Positions 37,387 through 45,910 of a stretch of DNA of 64,000 bases are shown one piece after another. Both the position numbers and the translations under genes were made by a program. This stretch comes from JAKVBH01 sp049800955 (GTDB lineage Bacteria; Pseudomonadota; Alphaproteobacteria; Rhodobacterales; Rhodobacteraceae), in NCBI RefSeq assembly GCF_049800955.1, contig NZ_JBNAGA010000001.1, positions 1,364,001 through 1,428,000 on the forward strand, in the 5' to 3' direction. The notes under the pieces were generated by a model that was not told where the DNA came from, did no database searches, and worked only from the letters and a program-made list of their open reading frames with translations. Position 1 is the stretch's first letter, and each line of letters opens with the position of its first letter.

Positions 37387-37926
37387 TCAATCGGTGAACC
37401 GGACCTTCCCGATATAGGGCAAATTGCGGTTTCGTTGGGCGAAATCGATGCCATACCCCACGACAAACTCATCGGGAATTTCAAAGCCGATCCAATCCGC
37501 ACGGAAATCAACCTCGCGCCGGGTCGGCTTATCGAGCAGGGCGATGGATTTCAGATGGGCGGGATTGCGCGATCGCAGCAGGCCCATCACGTGATGTAAC
37601 GTGTGGCCTGTATCGACGATATCCTCGACCACAAGCACATCGCGCCCTTCAATTGCGCCCCGCAAGTCTTTGAGAATACGAACTTCCCGGCTCGATTCCA
37701 TACCGTCGCCGTAAGAGGAAGCCTCAATGAAATCGACCTCCACAGTCATCTCCAGCTCGCGGACCAGATCCGCGATAAAGACAAATGAGCCCCGCAAGAG
37801 ACCCACAACCACAAGTTTATCGGCGTGGGAAAATTCATTCCGAATTTCCGAACACAGCGCTTCGATCCGCGCCGCAATGGATTTGGCGGAGATTAACTTG
37901 TCTATGACATATGGCCGCTCTGACAT
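37387..37926 (-). CDS. hpt: Hypoxanthine phosphoribosyltransferase
   Basis: A 179-aa purine salvage enzyme. The PRPP-binding motif VLVVEDIVDTGHTL is clear; VVGLLRGSFVFIADLVREL and EASSYGDGMESS match the type I PRTase fold of Hpt. It converts hypoxanthine or guanine plus PRPP to IMP or GMP. The ATG at 37924-37926 gives the usual length. It diverges from the ratA-like gene. Confidence 0.94.
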   Translation of the reverse strand: MSERPYVIDKLISAKSIAARIEALCSEIRNEFSHADKLVVVGLLRGSFVFIADLVRELEMTVEVDFIEASSYGDGMESSREVRILKDLRGAIEGRDVLVVEDIVDTGHTLHHVMGLLRSRNPAHLKSIALLDKPTRREVDFRADWIGFEIPDEFVVGYGIDFAQRNRNLPYIGKVRFTD

Positions 37927-37996
37927 CGGGTGCCCCTTGATCTTGCTCACGAAAGGGGCGACATCCCCCGCTAACACATGACAAATCAGGCCGCGC

Positions 37997-38455
37997 ATGC
38001 CAACCCATTCCGAGACCAAACGTCTGCCGTACACAGCCGATCAGATGTATGCCCTTGTGGCGGATGTGGCGGCGTATCCGCAGTTTTTGCCCTGGTGTGC
38101 CGCGGCGCGCATTCGCAAGGAAACCGAACAACCGGGCGGGTCGGTCCTGATGGAGGCGGATCTCGTCATTTCCTTCAAGGTGTTTCGCGAACGCTTTGGC
38201 AGCCGTGTCGTCTTGTGGCCTGAGCAAAAGAAGATCGATACGGAATATCTCGATGGGCCGTTTCGCTACATGAAGTCCAACTGGGCGTTTTCGGATGCGG
38301 AGGATGGCGGCTGTGATGTGCATTTCTTCGTGGATTTCGAATTCAAGAACGCGATCTTGCAAGGCATTATTGGGGTTGTCTTCAATGAAGCGATGCAGCG
38401 CATTGTGCGCGCCTTTGAGCGCCGCGCGGCAGAGCTCTACGGCCCGCAAGCCTGA
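37997..38455 (+). CDS. RatA/Coq10-type START-domain protein
   Basis: A 152-aa protein with the polyketide-cyclase/START fold: YTADQMYALVADVAAYPQFL at the N-terminus, LDGPFRYMKSNWAF in the middle and FKNAILQGIIGVVFNEAM at the end. The family contains RatA, which blocks 70S assembly in E. coli, and Coq10, which binds ubiquinone. In alphaproteobacteria the Coq10-like role is the better guess. No RnfH/RatB gene follows, which argues against a toxin-antitoxin pair. Confidence 0.85.
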   Translation: MPTHSETKRLPYTADQMYALVADVAAYPQFLPWCAAARIRKETEQPGGSVLMEADLVISFKVFRERFGSRVVLWPEQKKIDTEYLDGPFRYMKSNWAFSDAEDGGCDVHFFVDFEFKNAILQGIIGVVFNEAMQRIVRAFERRAAELYGPQA

Positions 38456-38482
38456 TCACATCCCGGCGCGGCATACCTCGCT

Positions 38483-38494
38483 TTAACCATTAAC
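38483..38494. promoter_or_regulatory. CtrA-like box upstream of a small unknown gene
   Basis: TTAACCATTAAC lies 71 bp before the 109-aa gene. TTAACCAT is the half-site form bound by the cell-cycle regulator CtrA in alphaproteobacteria, and the second TTAA extends it. The match is exact over eight bases; regulation is inferred. Confidence 0.4.
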
Positions 38495-38564
38495 GCAGAA
38501 ACTGCGCTGCGATTCGTCTGGCCTGCGATATTGTGGGGTCTGCTGAGTTAAGGAGCTGTGCGCG

Positions 38565-38894
38565 ATGCTGTCTTCGATCCGTCCCTATAGCGGTGCGATG
38601 CCGACTGTGTCTTCCCGAGTAGAGGCGTCTTCCGGGACGCCGCCTGCCGAGCGGTCAGAGGCCGCGGCCAAACAAGCCAATGCCCCGACGCCAGCTATCT
38701 CCGGCGAAGCGGTGTCGCGCGCGCTGGCCATTTTCGCACCCAGTGAAACACAAGTCATGTCGCGTGCCGAGAACGCGATGACGGCAAGCACACGCGTGGA
38801 GCCAGAGGCGCGCCAGCAGGCGCTTTCGAAAGCGCAAGCGGGCTATGCGCAGCTGTCGGATCCCACGCGCAGCGCGCAGGACACGCGCCTCTAG
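38565..38894 (+). CDS. Small protein of unknown function
   Basis: A 109-aa hydrophilic protein, rich in Ala, Ser, Glu and Gln, with no Cys, no signal peptide and no membrane segment. The N-terminal half is likely disordered; the C-terminal half (about 45-100) could be helical. AAGGAG sits 9 nt before the ATG, which supports translation. A CtrA-like box lies 71 bp upstream. I do not recognise the family. Confidence 0.55.
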   Translation: MLSSIRPYSGAMPTVSSRVEASSGTPPAERSEAAAKQANAPTPAISGEAVSRALAIFAPSETQVMSRAENAMTASTRVEPEARQQALSKAQAGYAQLSDPTRSAQDTRL

Positions 38895-38951
38895 CATTTT
38901 GGTTTGAGCCTGATTAGGCAGCTGGGGTCATGACCGCTCCGGAGGCCACCT

Positions 38952-40217
38952 ATGTCTTTTGATCCCTTGGAAGAGTTCAGCGCTTTCGCAGTTGCAGACT
39001 GTGACGCCAATGAAGAGACACGCGCCGTTTTTCGTCTCTCCTTGCTCGATTGGCTTGCGTGCGGCCTGCGCGGCGTCTCCGAGCCCGTGTCTCACATCAC
39101 AAAACAGATGGTCTTGCAGGAGCAGGGCGCGGGCGAAGCGGCGCTTTTTGGCGGTGGCCGCGCGCCTGCGCGCGGGGCGGCTCTCGTCAATGGCGCAACG
39201 TCTCACGCGTTGGACTACGATGACACCCATTTCGCCCATATCGGCCATCCATCCGTTGCCGTGATCCCCGCAGCGCTCGCTGTGGCCGAGCGGGAAGGGG
39301 CAAGCGGTAGAGCTTTTCAGGAGGCCGCACTCATGGGTGTCGAGGCATCCGTGCGCATTGGGGTCTGGCTGGGCCGCGCGCATTATCAAAAGGGGTTTCA
39401 TCAAACGGCAACAGCGGGCGCGTTTGGCGCTGCGGTCGCGGCTGCGCGATTGATGAAGGCCGGTGAGACGCTAATGCAGCATGTTTTGGGGCTGACGGCC
39501 ACACGGGCTGCAGGCCTCAAGGCGCAATTCGGCACAATGGGCAAACCCTACAACGCAGGTCTCGCCGCACAGACGGGCGTCGAGGTGGCCTCGCTTGTCA
39601 TGGGCGGCCTGACGTCAAATCCAGATGCGCTGCGCGTCTTTGGTGAGACCCATCACGGAGAGGGCGCAGCACTTCCCAAAGACTGGCAGTTCAGCGCGGT
39701 GAGCCACAAGTTGCACGCCTGTTGCCATGGGCTTCATGCCACCTTGAATGCCTTGGAGGGATGCCCGCCCGGGGAGGCTGACGTCATTGAGATCGAGACC
39801 CATCCGCGTTGGATGAGCGTGTGCAATCAAAGCGCGCCGGAGACGGGGCTTGGGGCCAAGTTCAGCTACGCGACCGTCGCCGCGATGGCGCTTCTGGGCC
39901 ATGACACACATAGGCCCGAGAGTTACAGCGATGCGCTGATGCAAGATCCCGGCGTGAGAGATTTGCGTGCCAAAGTGCAGGTCTCGGCCAATGATGCGCT
40001 CAGCGAAATGCAGGCCCGCGTGCGGGTCACGCGTGGGTCCGAGGTTTTTGAGGCGGAGCATGATCTCGCGGCCTGGCAGAGCCCGGAGGTGCGAGAAGCG
40101 CAGGTCAAGGCCAAGGCTGGTGCGCTCTTGGGCGCGCAGGCCACAGACGCTTTGTGGACCCTTGTGACGGAAAACGCCGCGCCAAGTGAGTTTGGCGCGG
40201 CGCTTCAGGGCGTTTAA
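38952..40217 (+). CDS. MmgE/PrpD family protein
   Basis: A 421-aa protein with the MmgE/PrpD fold: LSLLDWLACGLRGV at the N-terminus, GATSHALDYDDTHFAHIGHP carrying the conserved Asp/His pair, and HACCHGLHATLNAL. Members include 2-methylcitrate dehydratase and cis-aconitate decarboxylase. No prpB/prpC partners lie nearby, so a methylcitrate role is not supported. A GGAGG site precedes the ATG. Its last codons contain the terminator of the convergent amtB gene. Confidence 0.86.
   Translation: MSFDPLEEFSAFAVADCDANEETRAVFRLSLLDWLACGLRGVSEPVSHITKQMVLQEQGAGEAALFGGGRAPARGAALVNGATSHALDYDDTHFAHIGHPSVAVIPAALAVAEREGASGRAFQEAALMGVEASVRIGVWLGRAHYQKGFHQTATAGAFGAAVAAARLMKAGETLMQHVLGLTATRAAGLKAQFGTMGKPYNAGLAAQTGVEVASLVMGGLTSNPDALRVFGETHHGEGAALPKDWQFSAVSHKLHACCHGLHATLNALEGCPPGEADVIEIETHPRWMSVCNQSAPETGLGAKFSYATVAAMALLGHDTHRPESYSDALMQDPGVRDLRAKVQVSANDALSEMQARVRVTRGSEVFEAEHDLAAWQSPEVREAQVKAKAGALLGAQATDALWTLVTENAAPSEFGAALQGV
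40175..40202 (-). terminator. Rho-independent-type terminator for amtB inside the PrpD-like gene
   Basis: CGCCGCGCCAA (40175-40185) pairs perfectly with TTGGCGCGGCG (40192-40202) over a 6-nt loop. Read on the minus strand, the stem is followed by TTTT. It lies 42 bp past the amtB stop but within the 3' end of the opposite-strand PrpD-like gene. Confidence 0.65.
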
Positions 40218-40243
40218 GAAGTGGTTTTCAGGGGCGTCTACAG

Positions 40244-41425
40244 TCAGCTCGCCGTGTCGTAGGCGCGCTCGCCGTGGACCATGAGATCGAGCCCGTTCAC
40301 TTCGGTCTCTTCATCCACGCGCAGCGGCGTGATGGCACGACAGACAAAGATCAGCACAACCGTCACAACGATCGTGAACACGCCGACGATGGCGAGACTG
40401 CCCAATTGTGCGGCCCAGCTGCCCGCACCGAAGAGCGCGATCATGATCGTGCCGAAGATACCGCCCACGCCATGCACGGCAAAAACGTCAAGCGTGTCAT
40501 CAATCTTGAGCATGTTGCGAATGAAGTTCACAGCTTCCTGACAGAGGATCCCCGCGACAAAGCCAATCACCAGCGCTTCCACGGGCCCGACAAAGCCGGA
40601 GGCCGGTGTGATCGACGCAAGGCCTGCGATGGTCCCGGTGACCATGCCCACCAGCGAGGCTTTACCGAATTTGATCTTCTCCCAAAGCGCCCAGGAGAGC
40701 GACGCCGTTGCGGCTGAGATATGCGTGACAGTGAGCGCCATGGCGGCCCCACCATCGGCGGCAAGTTGCGAGCCGCCATTGAAGCCGAACCAACCGACCC
40801 AAAGCATGGCCGCGCCAATCATCACGTAGCCGGGATTATGTGGCGGTGTCGTCTGGTTCTTGCGCGGGCCGAGGAACATCGCCAAAATCAACGCCGCAAG
40901 GCCCGCAGTCTCGTGCACAACGATGCCGCCCGCAAAATCGCGCACGCCCGTCTCGCCGAAAATCCCACCATCCGCGAGCATGCCGCCGCCCCAGACCCAA
41001 TGCACAACCGGCGCGTAGCACAAGAGCATCCATGAGCCGGAGAACAACAATACGAAGCCAAAGCCCACACGTTCGACATAAGCGCCCACGATCAGCGCGG
41101 GGGTGATGATGGCAAAGGTCATCTGGAAGGCGAAAAACAGCACTTCAGGCAGCGTTCCGGACAGGGTATCTGCCGTGATGCCCGACAGGAACATCTTGTC
41201 ATAGCCGCCCCAGATCCCGCTGTCAGAGCTGCCAAACGCGATGGAATAGCCGATGACGAACCACAGAACGCTCATCAAACAGGCAATTGCATAGCAATGC
41301 ATGAAAACGCTCAAGACGTTCCGCGCGCGGACCAGACCGCCATAAAACAGGGCAAGGCCTGGCAGGGTCATAAACAGGACCAAGGCCGTCGCCACGATGA
41401 TCCACGCTGTATCAGCTCCATTCAT
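40244..41425 (-). CDS. amtB: Ammonium transporter (Amt family)
   Basis: A 393-aa protein with eleven predicted helices. Signatures are the LPGLALFYGGLVRARNVLSV start, VVHWVWGGGML, FAGGIVVHETAGLAALILA with the first pore His, and DVFAVHGVGGIFGT with the second. It conducts ammonium or ammonia across the inner membrane. Unlike the common glnK-amtB pair, no PII gene adjoins it. The upstream region carries a TGCAC-N7-GTGC box matching NtrC sites, 83 bp before the ATG. A terminator lies inside the convergent gene. Confidence 0.94.
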   Translation of the reverse strand: MNGADTAWIIVATALVLFMTLPGLALFYGGLVRARNVLSVFMHCYAIACLMSVLWFVIGYSIAFGSSDSGIWGGYDKMFLSGITADTLSGTLPEVLFFAFQMTFAIITPALIVGAYVERVGFGFVLLFSGSWMLLCYAPVVHWVWGGGMLADGGIFGETGVRDFAGGIVVHETAGLAALILAMFLGPRKNQTTPPHNPGYVMIGAAMLWVGWFGFNGGSQLAADGGAAMALTVTHISAATASLSWALWEKIKFGKASLVGMVTGTIAGLASITPASGFVGPVEALVIGFVAGILCQEAVNFIRNMLKIDDTLDVFAVHGVGGIFGTIMIALFGAGSWAAQLGSLAIVGVFTIVVTVVLIFVCRAITPLRVDEETEVNGLDLMVHGERAYDTAS

Positions 41426-41507
41426 CCCTCAGATTCCTTTCATTTTGGCTTTTTGGGCGACAAACCCAATCACGCGCGCGGAAAAAAGAGGCAAATGGCG
41501 GAATCGC

Positions 41508-41524
41508 TGCACAAAGCTTGTGCT
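41508..41524. promoter_or_regulatory. NtrC-type binding site upstream of amtB
   Basis: TGCACAAAGCTTGTGCT matches the NtrC consensus TGCAC-N7-GTGCA at nine of ten defined positions. It is centred about 91 bp upstream of the amtB start. The ntrBC genes are in the same window (44.8-47.3 kb). Confidence 0.6.
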
Positions 41525-41568
41525 TTCGTGGTTCGGTTAAAAAATGAGCGGTATTTGCGGAGTGGCGC

Positions 41569-42042
41569 TTACTTTTGCGGCACGGCGCGGATCAGGAGCC
41601 GCACGGCATGGTCACGGGCGGCGGAGCGGACTGCGCTGCGGCCCAATGCGCCGAACTCGACCGTTTCCACCTCTGTGCCCGCCGCAGAGGCGAGACCAAA
41701 ACAGACCTGGCCCTCGGGTTTGAAGTCCGAACCGCCGGGCCCGGCGATACCGGTAATGGAGACAGCAAGATCCGCGCTGGCCGCACGCCGTGCGCCCTCG
41801 GCCATTTCACGCGCCGTTTCTTCCGAGACCGCGCCCGTAGTGCGCAAGGTCTCCTCGGAGACGCCCAACATCTCGATCTTGGCCCGATTTGAATAGGTCA
41901 GAAATCCGCGCTCAAAGACAGCAGACGCGCCCGCAATATCCGTGATCGCTGCAGCCACCATGCCGCCGGTGCAGCTTTCCGCCACCGTGACGGTCAGTCC
42001 GGCGGCCAACGCATTCTGCACCAGGGCGTCCGCGTCACTCAT
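41569..42042 (-). CDS. CinA-family nicotinamide-nucleotide amidohydrolase
   Basis: A 157-aa stand-alone CinA C-terminal (PncC) domain. TVTVAESCTGGMVAAAITD holds the catalytic Ser; SADLAVSITGIAGPGGSD and GQVCFGLA complete the signature. PncC deamidates nicotinamide mononucleotide in NAD recycling. It lies at the end of ispDF-pgpA-cinA, overlapping pgpA by 4 bp. Confidence 0.92.
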   Translation of the reverse strand: MSDADALVQNALAAGLTVTVAESCTGGMVAAAITDIAGASAVFERGFLTYSNRAKIEMLGVSEETLRTTGAVSEETAREMAEGARRAASADLAVSITGIAGPGGSDFKPEGQVCFGLASAAGTEVETVEFGALGRSAVRSAARDHAVRLLIRAVPQK

Positions 42043-42527
42043 CGTATCAACCCATGGGCCAGAGCCGCGAGCAGAACAACGCCCAGAGCCGCGAAGATAC
42101 CGGCAATGATATCGTCCAACATGACCCCCAGCGCATCACCGCGACGGTCCGCCCATCCAATGGGCCCGGGCTTCCAGATGTCAAACAGGCGAAACAGCAC
42201 AAACGCCGCGAGGATCCCCGGCCACAGCCGCAGCACGTCCGCATTGACAGCCATGGCCCCCGCAGAAACAGGCAAAAGCGCGATCCATTGGCCAACGACC
42301 TCGTCGATAACAATCTCCGACGGATCATGATCATCCTTGCCTGCTGTTTCGCGCTCCGTCGCCCAGTGTCCAAGAGCAAAGGCCGCGCCTATGGCGAGGA
42401 TCAGGCCGTAGGGCCCAAAGGCCACATGCAACGCCCAGGCGCAGGGCAGGGCCGCCAGCGATCCCCACGTGCCCGGCGCGGGGCGCAGATGGCCCACGTA
42501 AAACCAGGTGGCGATGAGGGCGCTCAT
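42039..42527 (-). CDS. pgpA: Phosphatidylglycerophosphatase A
   Basis: A 162-aa membrane protein with four hydrophobic segments. The N-terminal FYVGHLRPAPGTWGSLAALP and the DPSEIVIDEVVGQWIAL and FDIWKPGPIGW blocks are PgpA signatures. It removes the phosphate from phosphatidylglycerophosphate to give phosphatidylglycerol. It overlaps ispDF and cinA by 4 bp on either side, so the three are cotranscribed. Confidence 0.93.
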   Translation of the reverse strand: MSALIATWFYVGHLRPAPGTWGSLAALPCAWALHVAFGPYGLILAIGAAFALGHWATERETAGKDDHDPSEIVIDEVVGQWIALLPVSAGAMAVNADVLRLWPGILAAFVLFRLFDIWKPGPIGWADRRGDALGVMLDDIIAGIFAALGVVLLAALAHGLIR

Positions 42528-43663
42528 GAGGCTGGGACCAATAGCGCTGCTGCTTGGGCTGCGATGCCTTCCTCGCGCCCGGTGAAACCCAGCTCTTCCG
42601 AGGTTGTGGCCTTGACCGAGACCCGATCGGTGTCACAGCCCATAATGCCCGCCAATTGCGCGCGCATGGCGCTGGCATGAGGCCCGATCTTGGGGCGTTC
42701 GCAAATGATCGTCACATCGACATTGCCGACCGCGAGGCCGCGCGCGCGGGCGCGCTCCACGGCATGGCGCAGAAAAATGTCTGATGCTGCGCCCTTCCAC
42801 TGCGGATCCGAGGGCGGAAAATGCTGCCCGATATCCCCATCCGCCAGGGCGCCGTAGATCGCATCGGTCAAGGCATGCATGGCGACATCGCCATCGGAAT
42901 GGGCCCGAAACCCTTTGGTATGCGGGATTTTCACCCCGCAGAGCATCACATGATCGCCTGGGGCGAAGGCATGGACGTCGTAGCCTGTTCCCATGCGCAT
43001 GGGTGTGGCCTCCTGTAGATGTTGCGCGGCACGTGCGAAATCGCCGGGATGGGTGATTTTCAGGTTGGCGTCCTCGCCTGCAACGATGGCCACGTCAAGA
43101 CCTGCCGCGCGGGCGACCTCTACATCATCGGCCGCGTCGCCCGTTCTGGCGCGGTGTGCGGCGAGGATCGCCTCAAATCGAAACCCTTGTGGCGTCTGCG
43201 CGCGAAACAGCCCGGAGCGGTCTTGTGTGCCCGTGACACGACCCTCGGCACCGGTCCAGAGCGCATCCGTCACGGCCAAAGCCGGTGCTGCGCCTGACGC
43301 ATGCTGCAAGGCGTCCAGAACGGATGTGATGACCGCCCGGCTCACGCAGGGCCGCGCCACATCATGGATCAGGACTTGCGCCACCCCCCGACCGGCCAAG
43401 GCTTCAAGCCCTGCCAGAACCGATGCCGCCCGCGTGGCCCCTCCGGTGACGCAGGGAGCGGGCAGGGTGGCGGCCTGATCCATATCCTCCGCGTGCAAGA
43501 CGACAATCCGTTCGTCGATCTGGGGCAGGTCGAAGGCTCTCAATGTCCAGTCAATCACGCGCGCGCCGGCAAGCGCCCGCCATTGCTTTGGGGCGCCCGG
43601 GCCTGCCCGCGTGCCACGACCTGCGGCGACGATCAGAGCGGCGGTTTTGGGGGTGTGCGTCAT
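42524..43663 (-). CDS. ispDF: Bifunctional IspD/IspF isoprenoid enzyme
   Basis: A 379-aa fusion. Residues 1-220 are IspD (LIVAAGRGTRAG nucleotide-binding loop, LIHDVARPCVS), which makes CDP-methylerythritol. Residues 222-379 are IspF (MGTGYDVHAF, RAHSDGDVAMHALTDAIYGA), which cyclises it to methylerythritol cyclodiphosphate. The fusion is normal in alphaproteobacteria; the intervening IspE step is encoded elsewhere. The start is the ATG of MTHTPKT; a longer frame upstream was rejected. It diverges from dusB. Confidence 0.95.
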   Translation of the reverse strand: MTHTPKTAALIVAAGRGTRAGPGAPKQWRALAGARVIDWTLRAFDLPQIDERIVVLHAEDMDQAATLPAPCVTGGATRAASVLAGLEALAGRGVAQVLIHDVARPCVSRAVITSVLDALQHASGAAPALAVTDALWTGAEGRVTGTQDRSGLFRAQTPQGFRFEAILAAHRARTGDAADDVEVARAAGLDVAIVAGEDANLKITHPGDFARAAQHLQEATPMRMGTGYDVHAFAPGDHVMLCGVKIPHTKGFRAHSDGDVAMHALTDAIYGALADGDIGQHFPPSDPQWKGAASDIFLRHAVERARARGLAVGNVDVTIICERPKIGPHASAMRAQLAGIMGCDTDRVSVKATTSEELGFTGREEGIAAQAAALLVPAS

Positions 43664-43829
43664 GCAAACTGGTGTAGGCTTTGCCGCCCCGCAGCGCAAT
43701 TCCACATGGAGGTGTGCTCAAAAATTAGGCATAAGGTCATTTTAGCGTCACAACCCACCCGGGATTTCATGGATTAACACCGGTGGGCACGCTAGCAGAG
43801 GACAACTTCAGGAAAGCGACACCACACCT

Positions 43830-44813
43830 TTGACCTTCAACCTCAATACATTGACCGTATCTCCCGCACTTTTGCTGGCGCCCATGGCGGGCATCACGGA
43901 TTTGCCGTTTCGCCGTTTGGTCCAGCTCTTTGGCGCGGGTCTTGTCGTGTCCGAAATGGTGGCCAGCCAGGAGATGGTCCAAGGCAAATGGGCCACGCGG
44001 GAGCGGGCTGAGCTGGGGCTTGGCGTTGAGAATTCCGCCGTGCAACTGGCCGGGCGCGAAGCCTACTGGATGGCGGAAGCCGCACGCATGGCAGAGGCCA
44101 ACGGCGCGCGGGTCATCGATATCAATATGGGCTGTCCCGCCAAGAAGGTCACCAATGGCTATTCCGGCTCAGCCTTGTTGCGTACGCCCAATCGGGCGTT
44201 GTCGTTGATTGAGGCCGTGGTGGGGGCAGTGTCCGTTCCAGTTACGCTGAAGACCCGGCTGGGATGGGATGACGACAGTTTGAATGCCCATGATGTTGCG
44301 CGGCGCGCCGAAGATGCGGGCGTGCAGATGGTCACGATCCATGGGCGCACGCGGTGTCAGTTCTACAAAGGGCGGGCCGATTGGGCTGCGATTCGCCGGG
44401 TGCGCGAGGCCATTTCCGTGCCGCTCATTGCCAATGGCGATATTGTTGATCCCGCAACCGCGCGCAGCGCTCTGGAGGCCTCGGGCGCGGATGGCGTTAT
44501 GGTGGGGCGCGGTGCGCAGGGGCGCCCCTGGATCCTCGCGCAGATCGCCTCGGAGATTTTCAACAGCCCCAAGCCAGACATTCCTCAGGGCCAGCGCTTT
44601 TACGAGATGGTTGCCGCCCATTACGAGGACATGCTGAGCTTTTATGGCCAGACGCTGGGCCTCAAGGTCGCGCGGAAACATCTGGGCTGGTACATGGATG
44701 TCGTGGGAACCGATGCCGGTTTGCGGCGCGCCGTCCTGACAGAGCGCGCACCGGACAACGTCATGCGCCTGTTGTCTGACGCGCTGGCGCAGCGCACGGA
44801 GAGTGTCGCATGA
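43830..44813 (+). CDS. dusB: tRNA-dihydrouridine synthase (NifR3)
   Basis: A 327-aa flavoenzyme. LLAPMAGITDLPFRRLV binds FMN, NMGCPAKKV carries the catalytic Cys, and VTIHGRTRCQFYKG and GVMVGRGAQGRPW follow. It reduces uridines in the tRNA D-loop. The only workable start is a TTG at 43830 after CAGGAAAG; no ATG or GTG fits upstream. It leads the classic nifR3-ntrB-ntrC operon and overlaps ntrB by 4 bp. Confidence 0.94.
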   Translation: MTFNLNTLTVSPALLLAPMAGITDLPFRRLVQLFGAGLVVSEMVASQEMVQGKWATRERAELGLGVENSAVQLAGREAYWMAEAARMAEANGARVIDINMGCPAKKVTNGYSGSALLRTPNRALSLIEAVVGAVSVPVTLKTRLGWDDDSLNAHDVARRAEDAGVQMVTIHGRTRCQFYKGRADWAAIRRVREAISVPLIANGDIVDPATARSALEASGADGVMVGRGAQGRPWILAQIASEIFNSPKPDIPQGQRFYEMVAAHYEDMLSFYGQTLGLKVARKHLGWYMDVVGTDAGLRRAVLTERAPDNVMRLLSDALAQRTESVA

Positions 44814-45892
44814 GCGCGCAGGATTTTGCTGACAATGATCTCTGGGCGTCCTTGCCTGTGCCTGCGGTCATCGTTGATGCAAACGACGTGATTGTCGATG
44901 TAAACCCGGCGGCCGAAGGGTTCCTGAATGCCTCGACCAAGCATCTCATCGGCACACCTGTCTGGGACAAGCTGGCCATTGACGCACCGCTGGAAGAAAG
45001 CTTCGAGCGCGCGCGCCGCTATGGGACACCGCTGTTTGTCAATGACGTCGACGTGGGCACGGGCGACAGACCGCCCTTGCAATGCAACCTGCAAGTCAGC
45101 CCCATGCAGGGCCGCGATGAGCAGATGCTGCTGCTTATTTCACCGCGTGAGCTTGCCGGGCGTTTGACGCAGAGCCAATCGGTCAAATCAGCGGCGAAAT
45201 CCGCCATCGGTATGGCGGAAATGCTGGCCCATGAAATCAAAAACCCCCTCGCGGGCATTACCGGTGCCGCCCAGCTTTTGAGCATGAACCTGTCGGCCGA
45301 GGACAATGAGCTGACCGATCTGATCGTGGAGGAAACGCGGCGGATCGTGAAGCTTCTGGAACAGGTCGAGCAATTCGGGAACCTCACGCTGCCCGCGCGC
45401 CAGCCGATCAATCTGCATGACGTGCTCGATCGGGCGCGCCGCTCGGCTCTCCTTGGGCCTGCCGCGCAAATGACAATTGTCGAGCAATATGATCCCTCCC
45501 TTCCGCCAGCCTGGGGCGATCCCGATCAGCTGCAGCAGGTCTTTGCCAATCTGATCCGCAATGCGTCTGAGGCTGCGGGCGAGGGGGGAGGCAAAATCAC
45601 CTTGCACACCTATTACGAGCGCGCCTTCCGTCTGCGGCGCTCTGACGGGTCAGGCCAGACGCTGCCGTTGCAGATCGAGGTGATCGACGATGGGCCGGGG
45701 CTTCCGGAGGATCTGCGCGGCGATGTGTTTGATCCGTTTGTCTCGGGCCGCGAGAACGGGACAGGGCTTGGCCTCGCGCTCGTCAGCAAAATCATATCCG
45801 ACCATGACGGCTGGATCGCGGTGACATCCGTGCCCGGTCGCACGGTGTTTCGAATTTCTCTCCCGATGGTGCCCAAAAGCGCTGCGGACTAG
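44810..45892 (+). CDS. ntrB: Nitrogen regulation sensor kinase NtrB (GlnL)
   Basis: A 360-aa soluble histidine kinase. An N-terminal PAS domain (about 12-110) precedes a dimerisation domain with H141 in HEIKNPLAGI, then an HATPase domain with N (FANLIRNASEAA), G1 (DDGPGLP) and G2 (GTGLGLALV) boxes. Without membrane segments, it senses nitrogen through PII proteins and phosphorylates or dephosphorylates NtrC. It overlaps dusB by 4 bp and precedes ntrC by 18 bp. Confidence 0.95.
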   Translation: MSAQDFADNDLWASLPVPAVIVDANDVIVDVNPAAEGFLNASTKHLIGTPVWDKLAIDAPLEESFERARRYGTPLFVNDVDVGTGDRPPLQCNLQVSPMQGRDEQMLLLISPRELAGRLTQSQSVKSAAKSAIGMAEMLAHEIKNPLAGITGAAQLLSMNLSAEDNELTDLIVEETRRIVKLLEQVEQFGNLTLPARQPINLHDVLDRARRSALLGPAAQMTIVEQYDPSLPPAWGDPDQLQQVFANLIRNASEAAGEGGGKITLHTYYERAFRLRRSDGSGQTLPLQIEVIDDGPGLPEDLRGDVFDPFVSGRENGTGLGLALVSKIISDHDGWIAVTSVPGRTVFRISLPMVPKSAAD

Positions 45893-45910
45893 ATACAGGA
45901 GATCAATGAC

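Noticed and set aside
37997..38455. RatA toxin of a RatAB toxin-antitoxin pair
   Set aside because: No RatB/RnfH-type gene follows, and the family includes Coq10-like proteins common in alphaproteobacteria.
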